NCBI RefSeq assembly: GCF_000699445.3
Contig: NC_067197.1
Span: forward strand, 868,001 to 932,000
DNA: 64,000 nucleotides
Direction: 5' to 3'
DNA from: Schistosoma haematobium
Lineage: Eukaryota; Platyhelminthes; Trematoda; Strigeidida; Schistosomatidae
In this document: positions 54,352 to 64,000 of the stretch, piece by piece
Layout of the letters: each line of letters opens with the position of its first letter
Numbering within the stretch: position 1 is the stretch's first letter
The notes under the pieces: model-generated
Database searches by the model: none
Told to the model about the DNA's origin: nothing
The model's input: only the letters and a program-made list of their open reading frames with translations
Position numbers and translations under genes: made by a program

Positions 54352-54905
54352 ACTCAATCATCACAGTTGATTGATCACTGGGTGGTGATCAATGTCATAT
54401 ATGTCCAGTCCTCATTTAGCGCAGATAGAATGCTATCGACCATCTTGCAATGTGGCCACCAGTCTAGGTGACTCGAGAGTGCGTGCACTATATATTGAAA
54501 TTAGATGGTGGTTGGAGGTAGTCGACAGGAAACCCTGGGCCCGGGTTTCGTGCTACTTGGCACTCGTCAGCAAGATGTACCTGTAATCTTGAGGGAACTG
54601 GTAATCCCTGACGCATTCGATCCCGATAGCACTCAATCTGCACTAATAAGGACTTGACACATGACATTGATCACCACTCAATGATCAATCAATTGTGATT
54701 AAATCTCAGTCCTACAGGAGGTCGGTCGCGGCCCGAATAGCTCAATGGCAACGTCTCTGACTGTGAAGCTGGGTGACACAACATCGAATCCACCAGGGAG
54801 CACCAGTTCCCTCAAGATTACAGGTACACCTTGCTGACGAGTGCCAAGTAGCATGAAACCCGGGTGTAGGGTTTCCTGTTGACTACCTCCAACCACCATC
54901 TAATC
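54352..54905. repeat. Fold-back repeat: two copies of a tRNA-derived element, inverted
   Basis: 54503-54603 is the inverted counterpart of 54801-54901 (shared CCAGTTCCCTCAAGATTACA, CCAAGTAGCA.GAAACCCGGG, GACTACCTCCAACCACCATC). In the inner part, 54355-54440 is inverted against 54612-54700 (GATTGATCACTGGGTGGTGA against TCACCACTCAATGATCAATC). The plus copy carries a tRNA-like head at 54726-54790 (CCCGAATAGCTCAATGG as A box; CATCGAATCC as B box). This is a second SINE-like family, distinct from the hammerhead repeats. Confidence 0.75.
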
Positions 54906-55290
54906 TCAACATTCAATCATCTTCAAGTTTAACTGGATTTGATAAACATATACGACATTAGTAATTTATAGAAAGACTTAAGTATACTTCCATTACACTC
55001 ATTTTTCAACGGTTATAAAATAATGAAAAAAGATACTATTAGCACAAGTTAACCTTTGTGACCTGAAATCTAATTGGATTACACTGTATCCAAGTTTATT
55101 TATTCAGTATGACCTAGTCAGGTTTAAGGTCAAGAAGGTCAATTCACGCTCATAAAATTGTGATTTGAATAAAACAATAGTAACATTTGAACAATATGAA
55201 TCCTTCTCATTTTGTATATTCTCATCAATTGCTTATCATCATAATGATACTTAAACAAAACAGTCTCAAATAATAAACATTTCTGACCGA

Positions 55291-55391
<101 letters not shown>

Positions 55392-55751
55392 CTTGTGATG
55401 GAGTGTTGTTCTCTGATCTGGATAGTTTGGTCCATCAAAATTATCCACCTGAGCTACAAATCTTCTCCACCATCTCAATATATGCCTGTGTAAGATCATT
55501 TGAGGTTGACATAGAATGTATAAACGGGATCACACAGCGTTTATCTAGAATTGGAAAATTAAAGATCCTCTTAAGATGAATGAATACATTGGTTCTTTAT
55601 TGCCTTATCTACAGAGAGATTATTGTAATGGTAATATCAGTTTATTAGTTTATCGATTCAATATTTACAAACAGACAAAGTTGAAGTTGATTGTTTTATT
55701 GAAATTACAGTATTAAATGATTATTATTAGAATAAAGTTTATTTGATTCAT

Positions 55752-56125
55752 TCATTACTTACTTACTTATGCCTGTTACTCCTCGTGGAGGAGCATAGGC
55801 CGCCGACCAGTATTCTGCAACTTACTCTGTCTTGGGCTTTCTTTTCTAGTTCTATACAATCGTTCTTCACTCTTTTCATGTCTTTCTCCATTTCTCAGCG
55901 TAATGTATTCTTTGGTTTTCCTCTTCTCTTTCGGCCTGAAGGACACCAAGTGAGGGCTTGCCTTATGACGCAGTTGGATGGTTTCCTCAATATGTGTCCT
56001 ATCTACTTCCAATGCTTTTCCTCATTTCTTCCTCCACTGGAATCTGGTTTGTTCTCTCCCATAGTAAGTTGTTACTGTTAGTGTCTGGCCAACGGATCCG
56101 AATTATTTTCGTAGGCAGCTGGTAC
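55752..56125 (-). mobile_element. SR2-like 3' end, minus strand
   Basis: Starts at the inverted GTAA tail (TTACTTACTTATGCCTGTTA) and reads into the SR2 C-terminus: [24 protein letters not shown] sequence (a shifted reading of [14 protein letters not shown]), [20 protein letters not shown]. Breaks at ~56125 near the NSCLRKI block. Confidence 0.8.
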
Positions 56126-56189
56126 ATATCTGTCCTGTGAAAAAAATATTGATGTGGCTATTCTTATCACAAATAACAATAATAAACAG

Positions 56190-56306
56190 AAAGGGGTGTT
56201 GTGGACATTGTAGTGGTTTAATAATTGAATTCATTAGTCAATTGAAACTAAACCACCATGGAAAACCTGGAAGCACTGGACAGCCGTTTCATCCAAGTAT
56301 GGGACT
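56190..56306 (-). mobile_element. Hammerhead repeat H, minus strand, 3' half
   Basis: Tail and ribozyme 3' half: on the plus strand GAAAACCTGGAAGCACTGGA, then CAGCCGTTTCATCCAAGTAT and GGGACT. It stops inside the ribozyme at ~56306, where repeat I begins in the opposite orientation. Confidence 0.7.
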
Positions 56307-56485
56307 ATTCAGCGTCCGCATGCGAGACTGATAGGTCCCGGGTTCGAATCTCACGGGGTAGGATCGTGGATATGCATTCCTGAGGAGTCCCATACTAGTG
56401 TGAAACGACCGTCCAATGCTTCCAGGTTTTCCATGATGGTCTAGCTTCAATTGACTCATGAATTCAATTATTAAGTAATAATTAA
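56307..56485 (+). mobile_element. Hammerhead repeat I, plus strand, B box to tail
   Basis: Begins within the head (GCATGCGAGACTGATAGGTC, B box GGGTTCGAATCTC). The ribozyme core CTGAGGA (56380-56386), GAAA and GTC are present, but stem II (GTCC against GTGT) and the closing pair of stem I are damaged. Ends in the shared tail. Confidence 0.72.
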
Positions 56486-56569
56486 TTTATACATTCAATT
56501 ATTTCTAATTATTAGAAACCTTTTCACTATTTACTTACTGCGTAGTAACCACTTGTAACGTTTATTTTA

Positions 56570-57105
56570 CTTACTTACTTACGCCTGTTACTCTTCGTGG
56601 AGGAGAATAGGCCACCCACTAGCATTCTTCATCCAACCCTGAACTGGACAATCCTTTCCAGTTGTTATTCTTCCTTTTCATATCTGATTCTATTTTCTGA
56701 CGTAATGTGTTCTTTGGCCTTCCTCTTTTCCGCTATCCTTCAAGACTCCAAGGTATCACTTGCTTCGTGATGCAGTTTGGTGATTTCTTCAATGTATGTT
56801 TTATCCACTTCCAACATCTTTTTCCTAATTTCTTCTTCAGAAGTAAGTTGGCTTGTTCTGTCTCACAGTAAGTTGTCGCTGATGGTATTCGACCAATAGA
56901 TGTTGAATATCTTGCGTAGACAACTATTTATAAATACTTGTACCTTCTTGATGATGGTTGTAGTAATTCTCCAAGTTTCAGATTTGTACAGTAGAATTGC
57001 CTTGACGTTCGTATTGAAGATTCTGATTTTGATATGGGTTGACAGATAGTTGTTTTGAGTTGTATATGTTCTTCAATTGTAGGAATGCGGCCTTTACTTT
57101 GTTAA
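56570..57105 (-). mobile_element. SR2-like 3' end, minus strand
   Basis: Inverted tail TTACTTACTTACTTACGCCT, then SR2 C-terminal coding sequence in pieces up to the minus-strand KVKAAFLQLK block (usually [14 protein letters not shown]) at ~57100. Several frameshifts. No TSD recognised. Confidence 0.8.
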
Positions 57106-57419
57106 TTCAATGATCAAATTATTTGTGAAAAATGTCAACTAAAGTTTAAATTTAGAATTTTTAATCGATTGTTTTAACCATATAGTACATGTACTGTCAA
57201 ATTGATTCAATGAATGATAACAATGATATTCGATAGATTGATTTTGATCAATATTAAAGATTGGACAAATATGATATTGGTTACTATAGGAAGATAAATC
57301 TATGTAAAAGAACTATGACCCAGTAGTAATGAATTTATGTTCATAAAGCTGGATGATTCAACTTAGACTTCTATGAAAACATGAAATACTCCTTGTCAAC
57401 AAAATCTTATATATTTTTT

Positions 57420-57745
57420 TGATTGAGATCATGAATCAATTAATGTTAGACCATCACAGTTGAAAACCTGGAAGCACTGGACGGCCGTTTCGTTCTATTG
57501 TGGGACTCCTCAGCAGTGCGCATCCACGATCCCGTGAGCGGGATTCGAACCCAGGGCCTTCGGTCTCGCACGCGAACGCTTAACCAATTGGACCACTGAG
57601 CCGGCATCCAATGGTGATAGTTTCTAACATCAACCAATCCACGAAATTGCGCGAGCAACTTCCGTTGTACTGAGATAGATACCTGTCTGTACCCGACAAG
57701 GATTAGCTCCACTGGTGACGGCTTCTCACTAGAACTTATATAATT
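57420..57745 (-). mobile_element. Hammerhead repeat J, minus strand, near full-length
   Basis: Tail (57420-57470), ribozyme, tRNA-like head (plus-strand GGGATTCGAACCCAGGGCCT; AACGCTTAACCAATTGGACC), and upstream block to ~57745 (CTCCACTGGTGACGGCTTCT, CACTAGAACT). The head contains good A- and B-box sequences on the minus strand. Not paired with a plus copy. Confidence 0.82.
57474..57519 (-). ncRNA. Hammerhead ribozyme motif (repeat J), core intact
   Basis: On the minus strand: stem I GCACTG/CAGTGC with six perfect pairs, core CTGAGGA (the variable seventh base is G), stem II GTCC/GAAC with one C-A mismatch and loop CACAATA, core GAAA, minimal stem III with a GGCC loop, cleavage triplet GTC. 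All required core bases are present. The stem II mismatch is the only defect seen. Confidence 0.85.
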
Positions 57746-57888
57746 CTAGTGAACCTGTTCTATTAGCCTACAATCATATAGGAGATTCTGAGAATTAAAT
57801 TCTTAGAAATGTGATCATTACTATTCACGCTGAGGAGATGTTGGAGATTAGATTATAAGTGGATTTGTTTGATTTCGGCTTTATATTA

Positions 57889-58133
57889 GTGAGACTATAA
57901 TTTATGAACGACCTTTGAACGACGAAAAACTGACCTTAAGTGTGTCCACCTGATAATTAGGACGAATTGAAAGTTGTAAATCAGTATGCGGATTTAGATT
58001 TCAAGTTTTCATCACAAACCATTATCAGCTATAACGCTATGAAACTATTCATCCAAATGGACGAGTGAATTTCACGCCAAAATCCGAAGCCTGTTATGAT
58101 ATACTTGATTAGTTCATCCATAAATTATAGTCT
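57889..58133. mobile_element. TIR-family repeat copy 2
   Basis: About 245 bp. The left end GTGAGACTATAATTTATGAA is intact; the right end reads CATCCATAAATTATAGTCTG with the last bases changed. The interior is in inverted order relative to copy 1 (GGACGAGTGAATTTCACGCC near the right end). Internally shortened. No ORF. Confidence 0.68.
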
Positions 58134-58264
58134 GTCCGACATCCTTCTATATATAGTAATGAAGATACTAGTCTTGTTCATAGATTGTTCTTTGAATAAC
58201 AACATATTTGGCATTCAATTAGTTGCATTATGACGTAACTAACTTTAATAGGGATATTTCATTT

Positions 58265-58290
58265 GTTGATTGATTGATTGATTGATTGAA
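58265..58290 (+). repeat. (TTGA)n microsatellite
   Basis: Five to six tandem TTGA/GATT units. Confidence 0.85.
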
Positions 58291-58699
58291 TAGTTGGCTA
58301 TTTTTTTATTGACATATGCCAATTATGTTCTATAATCTTGTTCTCGATTTTGATTGACTCTAAGGTAGAATCGTTTATTGAAATCAATTTTTGTTAAGAT
58401 ATAATACCAATAATTCAATGATGTGTACTTATGAATAAAATAATGAGAATATAAGACATAAGTATAAGGGGGAGGGATGAAGTAATAATAATAATAATTA
58501 AGGCCAAGGTAACAATAACGATAGGACGTTCTTCTTTTGTACGCATAGTTTTAGCTTGAGATCATGGATGGTATGAGCTTTGGCTATTTTTAGGAGTTGG
58601 ATACAAAGAAATCTAGATAGATTTGAACGAATCTTATGTACAACGTTAAAAACAATCTGTGGATCGATAGAATGATTACAGTCGTCAAAGTGTTCAAGT

Positions 58700-58830
58700 A
58701 TAGGACGATTCGAACCCATAGCCTTCAGTCTTGCGCGCGAACACTTAACCTCTAAACCACTGAACCGTCATCCAATGGTGTTAATATCTAACCTCAACCA
58801 ATCCATGAAATTGCGTGACCACAAAAACTA
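58700..58830 (-). mobile_element. Hammerhead repeat K, head fragment
   Basis: Minus-strand tRNA-like head only (plus-strand GATTCGAACCCATAGCCTTC, CACTTAACCTCTAAACCACT) and the start of the upstream block (AACCAATCCATGAAATTGCG). The ribozyme part is missing. Confidence 0.7.
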
Positions 58831-59014
58831 TTGATAATCGACGCTGTACACATAAAACTTTTAACCAAAATAGTATGAATATGAGTTATTTATCTGATTA
58901 CAAGTATAAAAATTAAGATCATAGTAAAGCTGGTAAATTTTCACTTCATTTAGTCATAGTACAGAATGATGTTAGAGATTGAATTCGATCTGTACGAAGG
59001 GCTTTTAACCTAAC

Positions 59015-59240
59015 ATAATGGTTGGTTAAGCGCCTGGCGCGAGACTGATAGATCCTGGGTTCGAATCTCGCCGGAGGCGGGATCGTGGATGAGCACTGTT
59101 GAGGAGTTCCATACTAGGATGAAACGGCCGTCCAGTGCTTCCAGGTTTTCCATGGTGGTCTAGCTTCAATTGACTCATAACTTCAACCAGTGAAATTTCT
59201 AAAATCTCCATAAAACCCCTTCTGATAATAACAATAATTA
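59015..59240 (+). mobile_element. Hammerhead repeat L, plus strand, one core mutation
   Basis: Head remnant (GGTTGGTTAAGCGCCTGGCG, B box GGGTTCGAATCTC) and ribozyme 59093-59138: perfect stem I (GCACTG/CAGTGC), core TTGAGGA (C3 changed to T), stem II GTTC/GGAT paired with wobbles, GAAA and GTC intact. The C3 change should abolish or strongly reduce cleavage. Full shared tail to CCCCTTCTGATAA. Confidence 0.78.
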
Positions 59241-59460
59241 CCAATGATTAGTTATACTCCGTGGTCCAGTTCATCCATGAAATACATTTCCTATGACAAT
59301 TCAGACCTACTTTACATATGAGATAGTTGAAATGAGTAAGAAATTTTAAGTACTAAAAAAAATCCAAAGTACATAAACCATAGGTATATATCCATTTGTG
59401 CTTTAGATACAGGCATGGACATGTAGGCTAAGATGTAGAGTGAGTACATAATCTTTTCGG

Positions 59461-59608
59461 GAAATAAAAACAGATATGAAAAAGATGAATAACAACTGGA
59501 AGGAACTGGAAAGGATTGCCCAGTACAGGGTTGGATGGACAGTGTTGGTGGGTAGCCAATGATCCTTCACGAGGAGTAACAGGCGTAAGTAAGTAATTAA
59601 GTAAGTAA
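59461..59608 (+). mobile_element. SR2-like extreme 3' end with GTAA tail
   Basis: Encodes [19 protein letters not shown], then a YRVGW segment, the UTR CCTTCACGAGGAGTAACAGG and CGTAAGTAAGTAATTAAGTA. 5'-truncated to ~150 bp. Confidence 0.8.
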
Positions 59609-60149
59609 ATATGTCTCATTTATAACCTTTTATTTACTATTTAATTATGGATTAGAATTGAACCTTGAAACATCATTTGTCTACATGCTTCCAGTTCATT
59701 ATGATCAACTAGAGAAATACTATGATTTTTACAATAAGTTAATTCATTACTACAATTGATCATTCATAAGATCTTTGAATATACTGTAGTGATCTAAGAT
59801 TGTAAACATTATCTATATTTGATAAGTACCAACTATCATGAAACTAATCATCTAGGGTCTACTTAATGATTTCTTTATAACCATTGAAATAATTATACTT
59901 GATTAAAATCACACCATAAATAACACCACTTCTTATTGTCCATATAGAATAATCAAATTAATTGACCCTATTGTAAATTACAATAAACTGATATATTTTT
60001 AACAGAAAGTTTGTATGGTTCATTCATTTATTATTAGTATAAGACAACTTTATTCATATGTATTTAGATTGAATTGAATGTCCACCAACACGTAAGATGA
60101 TACTGTTGTTTGGTAAGACTTTTATTTTTTGTTTACCATTGATCATGTC

Positions 60150-60438
60150 TATGAAAAGTAATCTCAGTGGACGACTGTTGAGCAATGCTAAAGTGATCTT
60201 AGATGTGTCTACCTACTTACTGGGGGGGGGGCTAAATCAGGGTTATGGCATCAGTGTGTGAGCGATTAGAATTATGATTTACAGTTGATGGTTAGGGTTA
60301 GGAATTACATTTATGGTTTTTTTCATCACGAACTGACATCAGCTATGATGCTAAATGGGTGAATGAATTTTACACCAAAATCTAAGGCCTGTTATCTGTA
60401 AATTGGATTGATTCGTGCATAGATTATAGTCTCACCAT
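60150..60438. mobile_element. TIR-family repeat copy 3, one end worn
   Basis: Right end intact (GATTATAGTCTCACC at ~60424-60438). The interior matches copy 2 (GAATTTTACACCAAAATCTA; CATCACGAACTGACATCAGC; TTACAGTTGATGGTTAGGG). The left end is degraded. Contains a run of ten G at 60222-60231. Confidence 0.62.
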
Positions 60439-60439
60439 G

Positions 60440-61420
60440 GTGTAACTGAACTAATCTTATGTTTTAAATTGCTGATTATGAGTTTCACTCTACTATACAA
60501 TTGTAGTGTCAGTTACTATGTTAAGCCCATATAGCTTTTTCTAGCTTATGGACAGGCCAATTTATCCATTCTTCGTGAGTCACGTTTTGACTTTGTTAAT
60601 CATTCACTTATCCACTTTGACTGTTTTTATATGAGCCTATGTGTGTGTAAATCTTATCCTACTCATCACATGTTTATAGCCTATTTTTCTATGACTATAA
60701 ATATTGATTAACTCTTTGATTAAATTGAGTTAGTTCACTTGCCTTCTCCAATCTGCTTCGTTCTTCTCTCGTTGTTTCGTCACCCTGATTGTCTTTTCAA
60801 ATCAATGAGTGCATGAAATATACATATTCAAAATTTGTTCTCGTATTCGGCTTATTTAATTCTGTTATATTCATTAACGTAGATTAAGTCGATGATTATA
60901 TACGAGGATTGGCAACATGTATATTTTAATAACAATCATACGATCCAATTGGAGTCAGATACAGGGCCACAAAGGTGATGACGACGAACCTAACGTAGCA
61001 AGCTACGTTGATGAAGAAACTTCTGTACTCTATACTTTTCACGAACGAACTCAGAGAAGCCAGTTCAATCTCTAATCCGATGCACTAAGCAAAGCCTGTG
61101 CAGTACAGCAGATACATGCTCAAATCGTATTATCTTATTAATACTTTGTGCTTATGTCAACTTTTCTCATTGATCCATCCGGTGGATCGTTCCATTATGA
61201 TTCAAATAATTAACATAGTTTCATTATCACATTAATATCATACTATCACCTAACGTAGAATCATTAGTTTTGTTCGTGTTGACATTAAAGTATGACATTT
61301 ACGCAATCATATCATTCCCTGAACAAATTATAACTATATGAATACTCCACATTATGACTTTTATTATTCGATAACGTAAGATTTTCCTGCTTTAAGTTAG
61401 TTCGTTCAATTATATATATA
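60440..61420. other. Unassigned, with a short perfect hairpin
   Basis: AT-rich. AACGTAGCAAGCTACGTT near 61000 is an 8-bp perfect inverted repeat with a two-base loop. No gene or known element seen. Confidence 0.4.
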
Positions 61421-61640
61421 CTTCCTTACGTCTATTACCCCTCGTGTAGGAGCATAGACCGCCCACCAGCATTCTTCATCAAACTCTGTCCTGGACAATC
61501 CTTTCCAGTTGCTGTTCATTCTTTTAATGTCTACTCCTAATTCTCGATTCAGTGTTCCTTGGTCTTCCTTTTTTCAGCTTCCCTTCAGAATTTCACATTA
61601 GCTCTTGCCTCGTGATGCAGTTTGGTGATTTTTGTAATGT

Positions 61641-61645
61641 ATGTC
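61641..61645 (+). repeat. Target-site duplication, left copy (ATGTC)
   Basis: ATGTC at 61641-61645 and 61958-61962, flanking a TG...CA element. Confidence 0.8.
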
Positions 61646-61957
61646 TGTTAGCGGGACATAGATAGGATTAAAACATGTCCCGTGCACGATTATTTTGATG
61701 CACGCTGACTGGCTGTTTCTTACCCAATCAGCGTTAGTCGATACTTGAAGAAGACACTAGAATCTTCTCATGCAAAAACTATAAATATACTAATGTTTCT
61801 CTTATTATACTTCTTACTTTCATCTACGCTTGTCATTTGGAATATAATTTCTTTCTTGTTCAACCGTGTTCTGATTTGGGGAATTGTCGAGTGAATTGGT
61901 GTTCAAGAATACTAAGCAATCGGAATAGCTGGGTCGTAGTAAGAGAAACTAATAACA
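61646..61957. mobile_element. Solo LTR (312 bp) inserted in SR2
   Basis: Begins TGTTAGCGGGACATAG and ends AGAAACTAATAACA, so the termini TGTTA/TAACA form a 5-bp inverted repeat with canonical TG..CA ends. It has an exact 5-bp TSD (ATGTC) and interrupts SR2 sequence that is continuous once one TSD copy is removed. A TATA-like ACTATAAATATAC lies at ~61780. No coding sequence. Four- to six-base TSDs suit Ty3/Gypsy or Bel-Pao elements; the family is undetermined. A solo LTR arises by recombination between the two LTRs of a full element. Confidence 0.82.
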
Positions 61958-61962
61958 ATGTC
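61958..61962 (+). repeat. Target-site duplication, right copy (ATGTC)
   Basis: Directly follows the solo LTR; SR2 sequence resumes with CTATCCACTTC. Confidence 0.8.
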
Positions 61963-62858
61963 CTATCCACTTCAATCATCTTTTCCTAATTTCCTCTTCA
62001 GATGAAAGATAGTTTGTTCTCTCCAATGGTAGGTTTTTGCTAATGGTATCTGACAAACGGACATTGACTATCTTGTGTGGACAATTGTTTGTAATTACTT
62101 GTCCTTTTTTGATGATGGTTGTAGTAGTTCTCCAAGTTTCAACTCCATACAGTAGAACTTTCTTGATGTTCAAATTGGAGATTTTGACTTTGATATTGCT
62201 GGACATTTATTTTGAGTTTCATATGTACTTCAACAGTAGGAGTGCGATACTTGCTTTGCAAGTTCTCACATTCACGTCTGCATCAGATCCTCTATGTACG
62301 TAAAAGATTCTACCTCTTCCAAAGTTTGTCTATGAAGTGTGTGGTTGGGTTATTGTCCTTCATGTTGTATTTAAGGATCATGACTTTTGCCTTTTGTATG
62401 TTGAAGCCTAATGATACAGAAGCTTCTGCTACCCTGGTTGTCTTAAGTTGCATTTGTTCGTTTTTGTGGGATAAAACGGCTAGGTCTATATATAAATATT
62501 GCTTATTTACGTTTACAAATCTAATAACTGAAGAAACAATGCACTATAGTTTCCTTCGGAAACCATAATAACTTGGATTCACAATAACTGTGACGTATCT
62601 TTTGTATATATATGTACCTCAGTAACGAACTACAGATTGACATTCTTAATCATATATTTTTCTATATGATAGTTAGTAATACTACTCTAAGCGTATCTAA
62701 ATTGAAATTGATGGAATTGTTGGGATATTCAGGAAAATATCCCAGAAATTATTCTATTAAGTCTAATACTATTCTTGGACTTGGAGATGGTATTATTTAC
62801 TTATTGGTCAGTACTTATTTTACGTGTCATTTTCCTACTGGTTAATATTGTACAATGT

Positions 62859-62935
62859 TATTTCCTATTTTATCGTACGATGTGGTCTGCTTGACTGGTA
62901 TATAAACAAAGTATGTTTGAAATATAAGGATTCAT
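62859..62935 (+). repeat. Direct repeat, first copy (TATATAAAC-containing)
   Basis: TTCCTATTTTATCGTACGAT and TGGTATATAAACAAAGTATG recur, ~85-90% alike, at 63928-64000. The spacing is about 1.07 kb. Could be LTR parts of an element running out of the window, or a tandem repeat; no supporting coding sequence between them. Confidence 0.55.
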
Positions 62936-63927
62936 AACCCAGAGGCTGTGACTTGTATTCTGGACTCAACTGGCTGGGTTAGATAGGGAGGCGAGACCAA
63001 TCAGAACCCTAGGCTGTTCTACGTGTTTGTGCGTCTTTGGTCCGATCAATAATTCGCTACCCTTAATCAGCAGCATCATTTTCACGTTATAACAGGAATG
63101 GAATTCAAATTTGCTGCTAAGCTGTTGACGCTGAAGTCACCTACAACATCTTCCATGCTCAACAAGTATGTTAAATCTAATATTAAGTCATTTTCCCATT
63201 GATTTAATGTGTTCTAAATATTAATTTTTACCAAACACTTCAAATCTCTTGAGTTATCTGTAACTACCTGCTATGAATATGTCAGTGTAGGACAGCCGAG
63301 AATGTTGAATGAAAAAATATATAAGTGAAGTTAAGGCTTAAAGTGAAATCTTTAGTAAAAATTACATTCTAGTATACAGAACTCATCCATTAAATGAATG
63401 GAAGAATAATCAAAGACGCTTCTCAGGTTTCATTCAATCATTCTGACTTCGGTTAAATTGCTTGAAGTGCAGTAAACAAAGAATTCTAAGTAAGGGAGAG
63501 ATAACATGTATCATATAAGGAATATTGACATAGTCTAATCAACAATATGACTGTGGTAATAACAACTTATAACTAAGTATACTACTTAAAATCACATATA
63601 CGACTTATGACTGGTAATTAGACTTCTATAATAAAATTACACTAACAAAAAGTCATTTAACACTATAATGGTAACTGTTTTATCCGGATGAGAGTAATGG
63701 AATGGTAACTGTTGGGATCTATTTCTGGTCTTCTAATACTATACGTATATTTTTATCGTATAATTGATAAGTAACTAAACTATTCACATTCTTGTTCCTC
63801 TTATTATAAGCTTCATTTTGACCTATGAACTATTATGAAACAATTTACCATTCATGAGTTATACCCAGCCTATCAATTACTATCTCCCATATTCACAGCC
63901 ACATTTGGTTATATCTTCTACAAATAT

Positions 63928-64000
63928 TGTTTCCTATTTTATTGGTACGATGTGGTCTGTTTGGTTGGTATATAAACCCAGTATGTTTGAAATAAATGAT
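63928..64000 (+). repeat. Direct repeat, second copy, at window edge
   Basis: TTCCTATTTTATTGGTACGA...TATATAAACCCAGTATGTTT followed by GAAATAAATGAT, where the window ends. Confidence 0.55.

Larger units (their letters stand above)
61420..62475 (-). mobile_element. SR2-like 3' end, split by a solo LTR
   Basis: SR2 minus-strand 3' region: 61425-61640 (inverted tail and GGCGGTCTATGCTCC-like UTR, C-terminal coding) and, after a 312-bp insertion, 61963-62475 (RTNYLSSEEEIRKR, VETWRTTTTIIKKGQVITNN, then YLGSI and IHKGKS-type remnants). Removing 61646-61962 restores consecutive SR2 sequence. Several frameshifts. Confidence 0.82.

Noticed and set aside
56307..56485. Active hammerhead in repeat I
   Set aside because: Core bases are present, but stem II is mostly unpaired (GTCC against GTGT) and stem I's closing pair is lost, so I list it only as a repeat.
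62612..62845. 77-residue ORF near the right edge
   Set aside because: No recognisable motif, AT-rich composition and no exon-like boundaries I could defend.

Overview
This is eukaryotic DNA: AT-rich, with spliced introns, no operons and dense repeats. The repeat set points to a schistosome-type blood fluke (Schistosoma or a close relative such as Trichobilharzia). It holds SR2-like RTE retrotransposons ending in GTAA repeats, a second trematode-type RTE family ('RTE-B' below, C-terminal LLQDW motif), CR1-like elements, a Penelope-like element, and tRNA-headed repeats carrying hammerhead ribozyme motifs like the schistosome Sm-alpha family. The species cannot be fixed from the sequence.

The only host gene I can support is a LARP1-type La-related protein on the + strand. 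Fifteen coding exons between 16894 and 40601 encode 1,060 residues. Every intron is GT..AG and every exon-exon phase agrees. The N-terminal exon or exons are not found and may lie left of the window. The visible protein has a La motif (exon 4), the conserved linker after it (exon 5), a long low-complexity middle (exons 6-10) and a C-terminal DM15 region (exons 11-15). Its introns range from 54 nt to 6.5 kb, and the long ones are filled with degraded retrotransposons.

Layout. 0-2.3 kb: gag-like fragment of an LTR element, then an SR2 5' part with a near-identical 0.47-kb inverted duplication. 3.9-9.3 kb: minus-strand wreckage of CR1-like elements and a Penelope-like element. 9.77-12.66 kb: an RTE-type insertion with a 10-bp target-site duplication (TSD) and a long endonuclease ORF. 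12.69-16.47 kb: CR1-like endonuclease/RT in pieces. 16.9-40.6 kb: LARP1, with SR2, RTE-B and a 469-bp head-plus-tail element in its introns. 40.6-44.3 kb: likely 3' UTR, then an RTE-B RT copy. 44.4-62.5 kb: intergenic repeat country with hammerhead repeats, SR2 3' ends, a family with terminal inverted repeats, a CR1/SR1-like RT, a fold-back tRNA-derived repeat, microsatellites and a solo LTR with a 5-bp TSD. 62.5-64 kb: an unassigned direct repeat.

Four insertions show recognisable TSDs (9779-12647, 38865-39267, 50311-51370, 61646-61957), giving a partial order of events. No retroelement looks intact enough to be autonomous. The most notable signals are the hammerhead repeats in head-to-head pairs, the terminal-inverted-repeat family, internally deleted RTE/CR1 copies that keep open frames, and the 1.8-kb palindrome at the left edge.
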